A stretch of 64,000 nucleotides of DNA from Bryoerythrophyllum caledonicum (GCA_963971425.1 OZ020514.1:12777218-12841217); one strand, 5' to 3'; positions 45,584 to 57,749 are shown, counted from the first letter of the stretch. The notes: generated by a model not told the origin, from the sequence alone. Translations and numbers: made by a program.

Positions 45584-45960
45584 GACAGTTTAGCTCGACT
45601 CGAGCTAATCTGTCTTACGTTCTTTCGAAGGACAGTTTAGCTCGACTCGAGCTAAACTGTCGGTCAATATCATTATTGTCAGTTTAGCTTGAGTCGAGCT
45701 AAACTGTCCTTCGAAAGAACGTAAGACAGTTTAGCTCGAGTCGAGCTAAACTGTCGATTCAATATTGTAGGACAGTGCAGCTCGTATGTAGCTAAACTGT
45801 CCTACTATAATGTTTCGACAATTTAGCTCGACTCGAGATAAACTGTCTTACCTTCTTCTGAAGGACAGTTTATCTCGACTCGAGCTAAACTGATCTACCC
45901 TATTTTCTATGCCTTTTTATCTCGACTCGGGATAAAATTACATTGCGTCATATACTCATT
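45584..45960. repeat. array of eight palindromes, 46-48 bp period, upstream of the TE4 transposase
   Basis: GACAGTTTAGCTCGAC then TCGAGCTAAACTGTC (31 bases, self-complementary) and variants start near 45584, 45631, 45678, 45724, 45770, 45817, 45862 and 45912. Outer arms GACAG/CTGTC are specific to this array. The spacer CTTACGTTCTTTCGAAGGAC (45614) is repeated in inverse at 45705, making a larger inverted repeat centred near 45670. The position in the divergent spacer, 290-670 bases before the transposase ATG, would suit a regulatory or transposase-binding array. Confidence 0.85.
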
Positions 45961-46250
45961 AAATCAGGTCGGATCGGGCCAAATTGTCACTGTCAAGGGT
46001 GAGATTATTTCATATTCGGATAAAAACTAATCGCATGAAATTTTCCACTTGTCATATAATACCGCATCAGTTTACCTCGAGTCGAGCTAAATTTGCCTAT
46101 TCTTCAATGTCAATTCACTTGTATCAAATGTATTTTCAAGCGCCAGACTTTACCTCTTCATATGCTTCTTCATTGATGTCTATTCCTACAAGATATTCAC
46201 CTATTATTATTTGGCAGGGTTATTTAATGTTTACCTCATTGGAATGCAGA

Positions 46251-49082
46251 ATGTCGTCTTCGGAGGACGACGATGTTCATATTGACGCTCCCGTGAACCC
46301 TGACCTTCCTGAGTTTGATGTTATTCCTCGCCGTCTCTGGGTCAGGATGACTGTTTCGCTTCACAATGGTTCGGGTGTTCGCGTTGCGGAGGGGTTGGTT
46401 CGCAATGTCCGGTCCAGTGCAATTCTAGGTTCCTCTGGTCCTCTCGGGGATTCGAATGTTGTAGTACAGGTGTCCAGTACTTTTGTTCTGGAGGAAGCTC
46501 CTGATGAGTGGAGGTACTCGTTTAAGTCCTGGCCTATTCAACAAGTTTTCTTAAACGGTGTGAGTCTCTTCCATCATTGCCTTAGGGACGTTTACAATGT
46601 CAGGTTGGTTGAGCGTAACAGACCTCTAGGTGGGAGCTCCGGTTCTTACGACAATTCCTCAAGGAATACACGTCCAACAGTGTCCAGGAATGCTGAATTT
46701 CTCATGACTCCTCTTTCCATTAACGCAGTTGCGAGCAATAGTTGTTGCAGTGAGAACTGTGTACAACACTATCCTAGAGATAAAATAAAAGTCCTTCGGA
46801 TGCGCTTGTACTGTGAGACCATTGTGCAGTTTAGAAATCATATCAAACTCGACGTTCATAGACAGTTTCATAGAAACTCTTCGGGTAGGAAGGTTGTGAC
46901 CCTAGAGGGTGTGGACGTTTGTGCCCATGCTTGGATGAAAATCATGGGTGTAAGTTCGAGTACTTTCTATCGGAATGCGAAGGACGCTGCCGCTGGTCAT
47001 GCGGCTCAACACCATGGGAATACCGGTTTGCGTAAGCCTAGAGGTCATACGGTTGTGGCTATTGCCGCTCTTGGAGCCATTCTCGATAGACATGCGGACC
47101 ACATGCCTCACAAGTCCCGTGTTCTCCCATCTGGTGAGAAGGCTGTGGCAAAGGTCCTTCCTGCAAGTTTTAAGTGGAAGGATCAGATACCGTTTCTTGA
47201 TGATCATCTCGCTGATTGTGGATTGCCGCCAATCTCAACCTCAAGCTTGAGTAAGATTCGGCGAGTGAGCTTTCCTGAGTACTATGCCAAGAGAGGTGGG
47301 GACAACTTCGCCCGTTGTTCTACATGTGACAAATACCAGGATCAGAAGAAGCTTACTCAACCTGGAACACAAGCTTCGCTGCTATGGCAAAAGAAGATGC
47401 AGGTTCACATCGATTCTGCCTTCTCACATCGGGACTTGTACTACCTGAACCGATTTTGATCAAAGTCGTCGCCCCAGGAGGTTCTTACCATCATGCATGA
47501 TAAGATGGATCACTCAAAGACCGCGTCCCCGGTTTTTTCACATAAAACAAAGCACTTAGATGGGCTTATGAAGTTGCCTCTTGCAATCACAGGCATGCTT
47601 GCCCATGGTCATGTAGACCAGCGTTACGCCCATTACGGCCTTGATTTATACTCCCATGATGCCAATTACACGGTTGGGTCGTTCGCAAAACTATTGCGTG
47701 ACTTGGAGGCGCCTCCGAAGTCATCGTCCCGGCAACTCTTTCCTGAATCTTGCTCTCATCCATTGTATGCGGCCGTGTTACGGGGTGCAGAGATGTGTTT
47801 GGATCCATTAGGGCAGATTCCTGATATCCCAGTTCCTGGGAGGCCTTTGCCACCAATATTGAACGTGCAAATGGACAATGCTGTTGGTGATAACAAAAAT
47901 AGATTTGTTTTCTGTTTTTGGTCTCTTCTTGTTGCAAAACGCATCTTCCGCGAGGTATATGTTAACTTTATGCTAGTTGGTCATACACATGATGATATAG
48001 ATGCATTATTTGGACGTTGGAGTATGACACTGAGGAAGGAGAGTTTTCCAACCATTCCTTTGCTCATGAAGTCGTTCATGAAAAATGAGAGTGTTCCCAC
48101 AATCCCGCATCTCATTTAAGAGGTTCCTGACTTTAAGAAGTTCATTGGGGATATGATTGCGGACGGTGATGAAGCTTTGCAGGGTCATACGAAGGCTCAT
48201 CAGTTCAAGTTTTATGTGGACTCAAGTGGTTGTCCGGTAATGAAGTATAAAATCCTTTGCCATGATGAGGATTGGCTTCCTAAGGGAGGAGAAGGTAGTG
48301 GCATCAAATTGTGGAAGGAGGATTCTGAATGGAGGTCTTTATGGCCTCGCGGAGAACCTGATGCATTGAAGCCTTCTACGATGCGGCATCTCCATGAGGT
48401 GGTGAAGGGACTTTCAGGATTCATCGATCACTGGGAGCAATCATCGCGGGAGTCTGTTGAAGCCCGTTCGCGTTTTGAGCCGCTATCGTATTATTGGCGC
48501 AATGTTAGAGATGCTCTGATACTTCCAATGGATACACCGATATCATTGGAAGACGGCTTTTGGCCAACGACGCGAATTGTCCATGCCATTGAAGATGAGT
48601 TCTCAGCGGAAGGTGAGGTTCGTGAGGAGTACCGTGAAGATGAGCATTTTGTTGGCCAGAGACGCGATCGTCCACCTCCTTCTTTTAGAGTTTGCCGTGA
48701 TCTTTTTGCTGGCTATTTTGTTGCATTGCGGCCTTGTGATGGGGACGAGCGCCCATTTTGGATTGCTCAAGCGATTTCAAATCCTAATTCTAATCCGGAT
48801 ATGCCAAACACCGTGCGTATCCAATTCTACCGCCCTATATCGCGCGATCGGGATGTTGTGAAGTTCTACAAAGATTGGGATACTGATACCAACCTTCGTT
48901 GGACAATTGAAAAGGGGATAGCCATAACGTGGGAGAGTACCGATTCAATCTTGACAGCATGGAAACCTAGGTCTTCAAAGAGGGATGGAGGTCATGTGCA
49001 AGATTCAACTACAAAAATTCCGAAGGGGCAAGTAGCGATTATCAAGGCCTCTTTAGAAGCACTTGCCAGGTCCGAGTCGTAG
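46251..49082 (+). pseudogene. TE4 transposase, DUF7869-type (DDE-like), two nonsense codons
   Basis: One frame of about 940 codons from ATG 46251 (MSSSEDDDVHIDAPVNPDLP) to TAG 49080, with TGA at 47457 and TAA at 48117. Domains in order: acidic N-terminus; a predicted helical DNA-binding part (AWMKIMGVSSSTFYRNAKDA); a zinc-binding CSTCDKYQ; then IMHDKMDHSKT, the first Asp; ILNVQMDNAVGDNKN, the second; and FMLVGHTHDDIDALFGRWS, the third acidic/His block. These three motifs are those of the DUF7869 family, found in many eukaryotic transposon proteins. A C-terminal region follows (YWRNVRDALILP, KGIAITWEST). Apart from the two stops the frame is intact, so inactivation is recent, or one stop is tolerated. 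A start at an upstream ATG is possible. Confidence 0.8.
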
Positions 49083-50014
49083 TGGACTTAGATCAATGGA
49101 CTTTCCTTTTCCAAGATTTTGGATTCTGATGCGTAATACTTCATGTAGTATGGTTAGATCCATTGGTGCTGAGATTATAGACATTTGTATGACTATTATA
49201 TGTGATGCCAATGATTGCTATGAAATATTCTCTCCATTATTTTTGCGTATCGGTGATATTTTGCAGTATGTTTTATTTTCTTTTTAAAATAACAATATGA
49301 TAAATTGCTTCTAATCTTGAAACCAATAATACCAGTAATTGTCTTCCTGGTGAATGATAGAAAGTAGATGTTGAGTCGCACTTTAGCTCTAGTGGAGCTA
49401 AAGTGTGAGCAAATCTTCTTATTTAGTTCATTGTACTTAGTAATGGTGCGCACTTTAGGTCAAGTGGAGCTAAAGTGTGTGGAATTGCCTTTTTGAGTTC
49501 ATTGCACCTCTAAGTGATGGGGACATTTTAGTTCGAAGAGAGGTAGTGTGTATGCAATTTTTTTCCCACTTCTGAGCACCATCATTTGAAACTCGTTATA
49601 TATTTTTAGCCAATTTGTATTCCACAAGGAGAATTGAAATTCTTTTAAATAAAAAAAAGCTCATCAAAATGTGTTTAGCTAATTCTCTTACAAGTGGATA
49701 TTTGTCCGTCATTTAGCTCACTTTTAGCTAAATTGGAGCATGGTGTTAATCCGGGTTAATAGGATCGAGTGTGAATATTTAGCTATTCATATTCAATGAA
49801 CACATGTGGTATAAAAGAAGTGTCGACTAATGTGTTCTTCTTTTCAATATTATAGTTAGAATCGTAATGCAATGTTATCCGTAGTTCTTATTTTTCTAGG
49901 GGTTTTTGTAGAAAAATGACCTCCCAATTTAATGGAAACTCATATCCCTCCATATTGTAGAAATTAGATGTGCACTTTAGCTCTTATGATCTACATGTGT
50001 TAATTTGGGAGTTG
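49083..50014. other. TE4 right subterminal region, no gene seen
   Basis: AT-rich. Weak palindromes at 49381 (CTTTAGCTCTAGTGGAGCTA), 49450 (CTTTAGGTCAAGTGGAGCTA) and 49975 (half palindrome). The 3' end of the transposase transcript would lie here, but no clear signal is seen. Confidence 0.45.
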
Positions 50015-50045
50015 CTAAATCTCCCAATATAACGAATATGGTGTT
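50015..50045 (-). repeat. TE4 right terminal inverted repeat
   Basis: CTAAATCTCCCAATATAACG then AATATGGTGTT; inverted to 31128-31158, followed by the CATC duplication at 50046-50049. Confidence 0.85.
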
Positions 50046-53000
50046 CATCGGTTCTCTCTATGGGTGGGCCATTACAAAGCCTCCATTGAAGTTGTCGACT
50101 GAATGAGGCAACCACACAAGAATCATGTGCGACAAGTCCTCCTTCTGCACTACGGACACAGAAGTGCATTCCAAAGGCATGCATTTGACGATGTGACACA
50201 ACATACCACTCTGGAGGTTGCCCATATTGTATGACATCCTCATGTACATGTTCACCAGCGTCCTGTAGAGCACTTACACGGGCACTCACCCACGATGCAA
50301 AAGGAGGCAAGTCAAAAACGTGAACAGGATATCGCATGGCCGTTGTAGGATGTCGACGGTGAAATTGTCTTCGGTACATCTCCCTCTCTTCCCACCTCTG
50401 CCCTCTTGCTCTTACATATTCCCTACACATCAATTTCCATGAGGTGTTATGATGAAAGAGTTCTAGCTGACATGGATGCCCATCGTCATTTGGAATCAGA
50501 CTATATCATCTATGATATTTACTATAACACACTAACGTCTAAGCAAATATCAAGAATGACATATAAACAAATGCATTTGTTGAAGTGATGTAGATGGACA
50601 TGTCACAATGAACATGTTACTCAACCCGCTATGCTTCGAATTGCGTCGACTGAAACAATGGAAAGGAGAAATTTTATCGATTACTACGTACATATATAAT
50701 CATGAAGAATTATAGACAAACAACTTAGGGTTTGGCACTCACTGACGCCAATCCTCCAAACACATTACATTGTCCAGTACAAAGGCATGTGCGTATTTTC
50801 GAAACTCATCTGGCATCTTCCGCTTCCGCTGCGACTTGAAACAAAGAATCTCATCAATCATTGCAGGCTCTTCTTTCGGATCCCATATGCGATGTACAGT
50901 TCCTCTGTACTGACACATGTACTCAGTACAAAATCCAAGGGTATCATCCATTTGATATCCTTCAGCCATGCTACCTTCTGGATGCGAAAATGTTCTGACA
51001 TAATCCTTAAGCGTTTTCATGTATCGCTCTATTGGATACATCCACCGATAGTATACAGGACCGCAATTGAACAATTGCTCCACCAAATGCACTAGCAGAT
51101 GCGTCATGATGTCCAGAAATGTAGTCGGGAATTCCTTCTCCAATATGCATGTGGCCATGATGACATCGCGCATCATGTCATCCTTCTCCGCGAATCGTAC
51201 CTCCTTTGCACAAAGTCTCTGGAATACTCTACTCATTTTTATGATAGCCAAGCGGACATTGTCATCCAAAAGGTTCCGAACTGCCATTGGGAGAATCTAC
51301 AAAACATGTTCCACCAAGAACCAAACATTTAGTAATAACAACATTCAAGATTCAGTAATAACAACATGACACAGACGTCTCCTACTACGCCAACATGAAC
51401 ATCCTATATAAAGTCCGTTGTGGCTAGTGTCCTTGTTTTTGACATTTAAAGTGTCATGATTCTCTCTCCTCCTATGTCTAAGGTGACGTCCACCACTAAT
51501 TACCTGGCGGGCTCTACATTTTTATAACTTCATTACAATGCATGCATAGACTAAGTTCTTAGTGTACCTGTTGCATGAGGACATGATAGTCATGTGTCTT
51601 CATATACTGTAGCTTGCCATCTTCTAATCGCTTGTGAATGCTACCAACGTAGTTCGAAGAGGTTCGAATATTAGAAATAATTTCTACAAACTCCTTGTGT
51701 TCATGTGGCTTCAATACAAAAGGGGCATGTGGCATGTAATACTCATCTTGGCGCCGTCGTGGAGGTTGAAGCCATATCTCTTCCCGAATGCCCAATTCTT
51801 GAGTGTTGACTCGACTTCTGGGACTGTCCTTCATTCCCAACAATGTCTTCACTATATTTTCGCACAAATTTTTCTCACAGTGCATGACATCCAAGGTATG
51901 TCTCTCCAACAAGTGTTGCATGAGGACATGAAGCAACCACAATAGAATACATTATGGCATTATGGCATATCCTTGCCAGACTAACATCGTTCCCTAAAAA
52001 AACACGTCCTCTTTGATGTCAAGATGGACGTCAAAATCAATGCTACCAACATCCGAATGGACGTTAAATCTAATTATGCATGTTTAAAAGAACGTAGCAA
52101 CGCCGCAAAACTATTACAGATGCAAGGTCCAGAAGTCCTTACCTCCCAATATGGCAGCTCATATAATGCACATAGCCGTTTCACTCCTGTTACGTGGACC
52201 GGATCATCTGGACCATTCTCCTTTCCACCTAAATCTAGGTATGATTGTTGCCACGCAGCATGACGATTACTATCTTTTCCTGTCTGTGGAGTTGGTCGTT
52301 CACGGTTCTCCACTTTCCCATTAAATCTCAAGTTCCGACGATATGGGTGGTGCCTAGGCAAATGACGACGTATGCCTCCGTACACAATCTTTGAGCCTCT
52401 TGTTCTTCTGTTTGCAAGAACGTCACCTGTCTTGGCCATTCTCGCTTCAGTATTTGGTCCACACAAAGGGCAACCCTTGTAACCCTTGCAACAAAGGCCT
52501 CAAATGAGTCCGTAAGCTGGAAAATCTGAGATGGTCCACATGAGTACGGCACGTAAGGTGAAAGTGCGGCTGTGTTCTAGTTGAGAAAAGTCAAGTGCCG
52601 GAACACCATGCCACAGTTCCTGGAGCTCCCTCAACAAGGGACGAATGAAAACGTCGAGACTGGCAGCATTCGATGAGTGCTTCCCTGAAATCAAGATGCA
52701 CAAAGAGATGAAGAATTTTTTTGTGAAAAACCATGGCTCAAGGTTGTATATCAAGATCAAGACCAGCCACGTCGACCAATTGGTGTTGTTTAACTTGAAT
52801 GGATTCACACCATCTACAGCAAGAGCAAGCCTCATGTTACGAACTTCAGACCCAAAGTTGTTGAATGCGACGTCACTGTCAATGTGCTTCCATGCTAGAC
52901 TATCCACCATTGAACGCATGACACCGTTGTTGCTGACGTGTTTAGTGTACCCCGTAAGCATCCGCGCTATCTCTGACAACCTCCACATTCGTTTCAACCT

Positions 53001-53951
53001 TGGAATCAAAGGAAAGTATCGAATGACCTTTGAAGGAATGTGGTTTGTCTCGTCTGCCCATCGAGAGGTGCTACATTTAGGGCAAGAATCCATAGCTTCG
53101 TAATCACCTTCAAATAGAACACAACCATTTCGGCATGCGTGCACGCTATTGTAATGCAATCCAAGTCTTCTAATGCTCTTGCGGGCTTCATAATGGTTTC
53201 GAGGCAATTTATTGCCCAATGGGAGTAAGTCAATAGACAAAAATCGAAACAACTCATCAGTGAATTTGTTACTGACGTGGAACACCGTACACATGTTCAT
53301 GATGATGATAGTGGCTGACACGATGCTTGTTCTCGAACCAGGATACACTGCAGTGGTAGCTTGGGAATAAAACTCTTCCAACCCGTCCACAGTATCATTG
53401 GCACCATCATCTCGATCGCCTACGTCGTGTGACGCATCCGCCTCCTCGTGCAGTGTATCTCCTCTGTCCAAGGCCTCCATTACCTGGCGCTGCACTTCGT
53501 GGAACTCATCCAGTGGAGGAAATTCAGGATCTTCAGCAGGTTTAGTATTTCTGTTGTCAGGGTTGACGTCTTCAAAAACGACAGCATTGTTGACTACCTC
53601 ATCCGGAACATCCTGTCGGACGACATCGTCGTCAAATGCAACGTCTTCAACCCAAATTCCACCAGCCGGATAGCCTTCAAGGCGGTCCCCCCCTAGAAGA
53701 GACCTTTTTAAAAATGGATCTCGACCCACCGTTGCATGGTGTTGCCGTATGACTTAAATGGTTTTGCGACGGCCATCCATGCAATCCCGGCACGAGCACC
53801 TGAAAGATTGCACATTCTTCTGTGTGGCCACTCGCAACTCGGTGTGCAAAATCAAGTCACCCACAGGGATGTAACGTAGTGTGCGTCCATCTTGAGCTAT
53901 ACGGATTGTAGTGCCACGCCGCTCGGAACTAGAATTCATACGAGTTGCCAT
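50046..53951 (-). pseudogene. TE3 transposase, TNP2-type CACTA (main part)
   Basis: Start ATG 53951 (MATRMNSSSERRGTTIRIAQ). The first exon, to about 52145, has a CSCRDC transposase-associated motif, then LGGDRLEG, the TNP2 core (FPLIPRLKRMWR, MRSMVDSLAWKHIDSD, NNFGSEVRNMRLALAVDGVN, PF, DFPAYG, CPLCG, YGGIRRHLPRHHPYRRN, FNGKVE). Exon about 51942-51569 has TLDVMHCEKNLCENIVKTLL. Exon about 51290-50743 is the DUF4218 domain (LPMAVRNLL, HLLVHLVEQLFNCGPVYYRW, MYPIERYMKTLKDYVRT, EGYQMDD). Exon about 50430-50046 begins the DUF4216 region. Stops at 53754 (TAA) and 52500 (TGA) lie in otherwise continuous frame. TE4 splits the last exon; the rest is at 30657-31127. Confidence 0.88.
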
Positions 53952-54300
53952 GGATATTTCAAAGACTTCACAAACTCTTTGGAGGGCCCCAGTACACCGC
54001 GCGCCCTACATAAATCTGTAAGACAATAGCAATAGAATCTTCTTAGAAGTAGCATTAAGGGACAAATGTCCATGTCATTGAGAACGCCATGTCCCTTAAA
54101 TATTGTGCCTACAAAGCATGTTGTATTACATACGAATGAGCAAAACGATTAATATAGAAACAGAACCTTGCAGCAAATCAAATAAGTAACGTAAGAACAT
54201 CGGATGGCAGTTCTCTTGGTGCCACAATAGCTTACCAACACGGCAGTGGACCTCAAAGTTTGACAAGAAGTGGCACACTACAGATGAAGAGGATTTTCTG
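53952..54300. promoter_or_regulatory. divergent spacer between TNP2 and TNPA-like genes of TE3
   Basis: The two genes point away from each other, as in some CACTA elements. AT-rich, with no defined box. The assignment rests on orientation. Confidence 0.35.
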
Positions 54301-54333
54301 AGGATATGTAATCATGTTTGTTTTGACATCGTC

Positions 54334-56700
54334 TTGGACGTATGGAGTAACAGGTTTCCGTACTTACCGCGACCGGAAGAGTATAAATTCCGACGTGTCT
54401 GTAGCTTCTTGGAGAAGGAATACTACAGTAGAAGAAGTCGTCCGCGTGCGCTTAGGGTTTGTTGCATGCACTCTATAGAGTCCTCTAAGCAGTTTCTTAG
54501 TTGGTTTCAATTGTTCACCAAAATGACAGTACGACCTAGAATATCCACGCCTGCTAGGATCCGTGCTGTTGGAAATTCAAAATAGGCGCAGGCGCAAAAC
54601 TTGGAGGACTCAAAGGCTGCGGAGGCTCTCACCAGTCTTGTTTTTGTTTTTGTTCCTCTCAAGAGCGCTATGAAGCCCAAGACAAAAATTTTGGAGGCAC
54701 TGGTCGCCCGATGGAGCTCCCGCTTGCAGAGACGTGACCTACACCAAAGCCCGTCGCAACCTTCCACGCCTGAGAGTGATAGAGGAAACCCACCCCCCAA
54801 TCAGGTGAATTGAAACTCTTTGCTCCTCCCATTCATCCTGATGCATTAATCTTTGGCCATTCTGAAACCTTAAAGCAAAACGGCTTGAAATTTTTTATGG
54901 GTATGCTCGAAATGGCTCCGTGTAACGAGGTTTTGTCTGTAAAAATGACGCACTACAACCTGCGGTACACCATTCCCCCTCCAAGTCAGTCACCGAAGGT
55001 CACGTTGTAGCATGTCAATTCCATGCTATTGATGATGCTCTTCCACCTCACTGTGACATAGTGGCGGAGGCGCACGAAAATTAGTCCCCTCACAGAGAGT
55101 CACTGACTTGCCAAATTCTAGACATTGGCTTTCTTGGTGACACTACAGACGTGAAGAATTTTCCAGGGTTTGTAGGAAACCATTTGGGCATGCTTTCCGA
55201 TCGTGAGTACATCTTCTGACGTGACGCGCGGGTAGCCTACGGGAGCTCTATGTGGAGTAGCTTCCGACCCGGATATCGTGCAGGCCTCTAGCGGATAAGG
55301 AGTCGTGGGTAGGTGTTTATTCCAGCCGCCATTTTTCAGGACGCCCCCCTCGCTGGGTTCTACAGATGCGAACTGAACTACGTCCCTCCTCTACCTTCCT
55401 CGCTCCGAATTGCTGGTCGTCCTTCGCTCCGAGCTGCAGGTGCCTCGCTCCGAAGTTGAGTTCACTAACCTCATCTCTAGGTCGCTCCGAAGCTCGAGGT
55501 GGAGCTCCGAACTGCTCCAGGTCGCTCAGAAGCTCTAGGTCGCTCTTTACCACCGAAGTCAAGGTCGTGTGCACGAATCTCCAGCTCCGAAGTGGAGGTC
55601 GCTGTAGCAATCTCAAGATCGCCCCGAAGCTGCAGGTCGAGCTCCGGCTACTCCAGGTCACGCCGAAGCTCCAACTCGCTCCGAACCGCCCAAGTTGAGG
55701 TCGGGAGCATGAATCTCTAGCTTCGAAGTTGAGGTCGCTGGCCGAATCGCTCGAAACTCCAGGTCGCTCGCTTTGAACTTTAGGTCGAAGGTTGTGGTTG
55801 CAGCTCCTCGCGCTCGTTGCAGCATGCAGCCTACAAGACTGAGGTTCATTGTTACACAGTCTCCAGCCATGCTCCTTGCGGTGGTGTGCACATGCCAGCT
55901 TTTGTTGTTGGCAATGTGATCTTCGCGCCATGCACCTCGCGCTCCTCCCTCCACGCATTTTTGGTCGTGCACTGCACCCAACTAGGTTGCAATACAGTCG
56001 CTTGGCGTTCATCAATTTCCTCAGGTACTAGTAAATCTCGCGTACTAGGGTTTTTTAGTTCTGGGTTTCTTGCAGATGTGGTTAGTTTCAAGTGATGTCA
56101 CGATGCTCTCCACGGAAATTGCATGTTAAATGTGGATGGCACAGTTACGCTAGTGGTGATGATGCTGGACAAATGCTTCTAACCGTGATCAGAAGGCCGG
56201 TTGCAAGTTTCCAGGGTTTCCCGCGACGTCGGCACCAACGAGAGTATCCCGCGGAGGGATTCCTTGCTTCAAGTCTGTTGTGTCTAAGATGTCACTTGTG
56301 CGGTTGTCATGTGTTGTAGGTGGAAGGAAGTTTTTTTGTGAAGTGGAGAGACCCAATTTCAGAAATGCCTCGACGTCAGTCACACGGTGGGAAGCGGAAA
56401 GAATTGCGAGCTTCAAGAAGTCCCGATATGAAAGAGGAGGCTCCGTCCCTGGGAAGGCACATGCACGCAGTCGGGGAGCATCGTTCAAAGGCTCAAGAGG
56501 ACCGGCGAGTCACAGCAGCCCTGAAAGGTAAGGCTCCCGCACGTGAACTTTTTCCTCCACGAAAGAGAAGAGTTGTTGTGATGGTCTCAGAGGACGAGAA
56601 AGACAAGGATAATTGCTCTGAAGAAGGCAAACACAACGACTCTCTGAGGGAGCAATCTTGGAGGTACGATTGTGGCCTCTTTAGTAGAAGAATGTATTGA
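54334..56700 (+). pseudogene. TNPA-like gene of TE3, 5' exons
   Basis: Open stretches with exon-like boundaries: 54334-54585 (VWSNRFPYLPRPEEYKFRRV), about 54590-54804 (EDSKAAEALTSLVFVFVPLK, ending PPPNQ before GTGAAT) and about 56322-56527, then to 56700 (PRRQSHGGKRKELRASRSPD; KRRVVVMVSEDEKDKD). Basic and acidic low-complexity regions fit a nuclear DNA-binding accessory protein. The minisatellite at 55370-55800 and the rDNA fragment at 57091-57828 are intronic or have disrupted the gene. Assignment to one gene with the 58586 exon is inferred from strand and order. Confidence 0.4.
55370..55800. repeat. GCTCCGAAGCT-AGGTC minisatellite in TE3
   Basis: Irregular repeats of GGTCGCTCCGAAGCTCCA-like units, with variants (GAGCTCCGAACTGCTCCAGG, TCGAGCTCCGGCTACTCCAG). 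It gives long Ser/Arg-rich frames on both strands, which are repeat artefacts. Much higher GC than its surroundings. Confidence 0.7.
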
Positions 56701-57090
56701 CGTCAGCTTGTCCAAAGAGACGTCCATTTGAGGAGCTTGACGTTGTAGTTGACGTCAGAGTGCATTAGGGTCACGTTTTCGAAACATGGAGAGATTGTTG
56801 TGTTCACGGAGACGTTAATCTGGACATGTCATGTTCACGTTTACGTCAAGGGCGTTAACGACAAATGATGCGCATTCCTACATATGATAGGGTTTCCAGT
56901 ACGGACTCCTGGATTAAAACCTTGGATTAAAACCGCCGAAGTTGAGGGCGTGTGCACTGAGTTTTCTCGTTTTCTTGGAGACGGTCACTCTCCTCGATTG
57001 AGAACTAACTGTTTACGGCATGTTCGAGAGATTCGAGAGAGAGACCGAGGAAGTTTGGTTTCACATTAGGTCTATCTGTGTCCATGGCCT

Positions 57091-57107
57091 ATTGCGGCAT
57101 CGAGCAT

Positions 57108-57152
<45 letters not shown>

Positions 57153-57209
57153 TACGTTCCGTATTGGTGGGTGAACAATCCAACACTTGGTGAATTCTAC
57201 TTCACAATT

Positions 57210-57241
<32 letters not shown>

Positions 57242-57716
57242 AACGTCGCTATGAACGCTAGGCTGCCACAAGCCAGTTTTCCCTGTGGTAACTTTTCTGA
57301 CACCTCTAGCTTCAAATTCCGAAAGACTAAAGGATTGATAGGCCATGCTTTCACAGTTTGTATTCGTACTGAAAATCAAAATCCCCTTTTGCTTTTACTC
57401 TTCCGTTCCACACAAGATTTATGTTCTCGTTGAGATCATCTTAGGACACCTGCGTTATCTTTTAACAGATGTGCCGCCCCAACCAAACTCCCCACCTGAC
57501 AATGTCTTCTACCTGGATCGAGGCGCCGGAAGCGCCCCTTAAGACTAGAAGCAGGGACAGAGTCCCGCCTCCACTTCATGGAATAAGTAAAATAACCTTA
57601 AAAGTAGTGGTATTTCATTGGCCCTTTAAGGGCTCCGACTTATTCTACACCTCTTAAGTCATTTCACAAAGTCGGACTAGAGTCAAGCTCGACAGGGTCT
57701 TCTTTCCCCGCGGATT

Positions 57717-57749
<33 letters not shown>

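Larger units (their letters stand above)
31128..50045. mobile_element. TE4, 18.9 kb DNA transposon with DUF7869-type transposase and gene M
   Basis: The left end AACACCATATTCGTTATA then ATGGGAGATTT is inverted at the right (reverse strand AACACCATATTCGTTATA then TTGGGAGATTT). CATC flanks both sides (31124-31127 and 50046-50049). Removing 31128-50045 and one CATC restores the DUF4216 frame of the TE3 transposase, which fixes the boundaries to the base. Two divergent genes fill it: gene M leftward and the transposase rightward, each ending near a terminus. About 25 palindromes of the AGCTCGASTCGAGCT family are confined to the interior. A 4 bp duplication fits several superfamilies (for example Sola or Academ), and I cannot assign one from sequence alone. 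Confidence 0.85.

Noticed and set aside
45584-45960. Second CRISPR-like array
   Set aside because: The repeats are self-complementary and the spacers repeat too; it belongs to the TE4 palindrome family.
55317-56095. Frames of 70-232 codons on both strands, Arg/Ser-rich
   Set aside because: They overlap the GCTCCGAAGCT minisatellite, with no codon-level conservation or domain.
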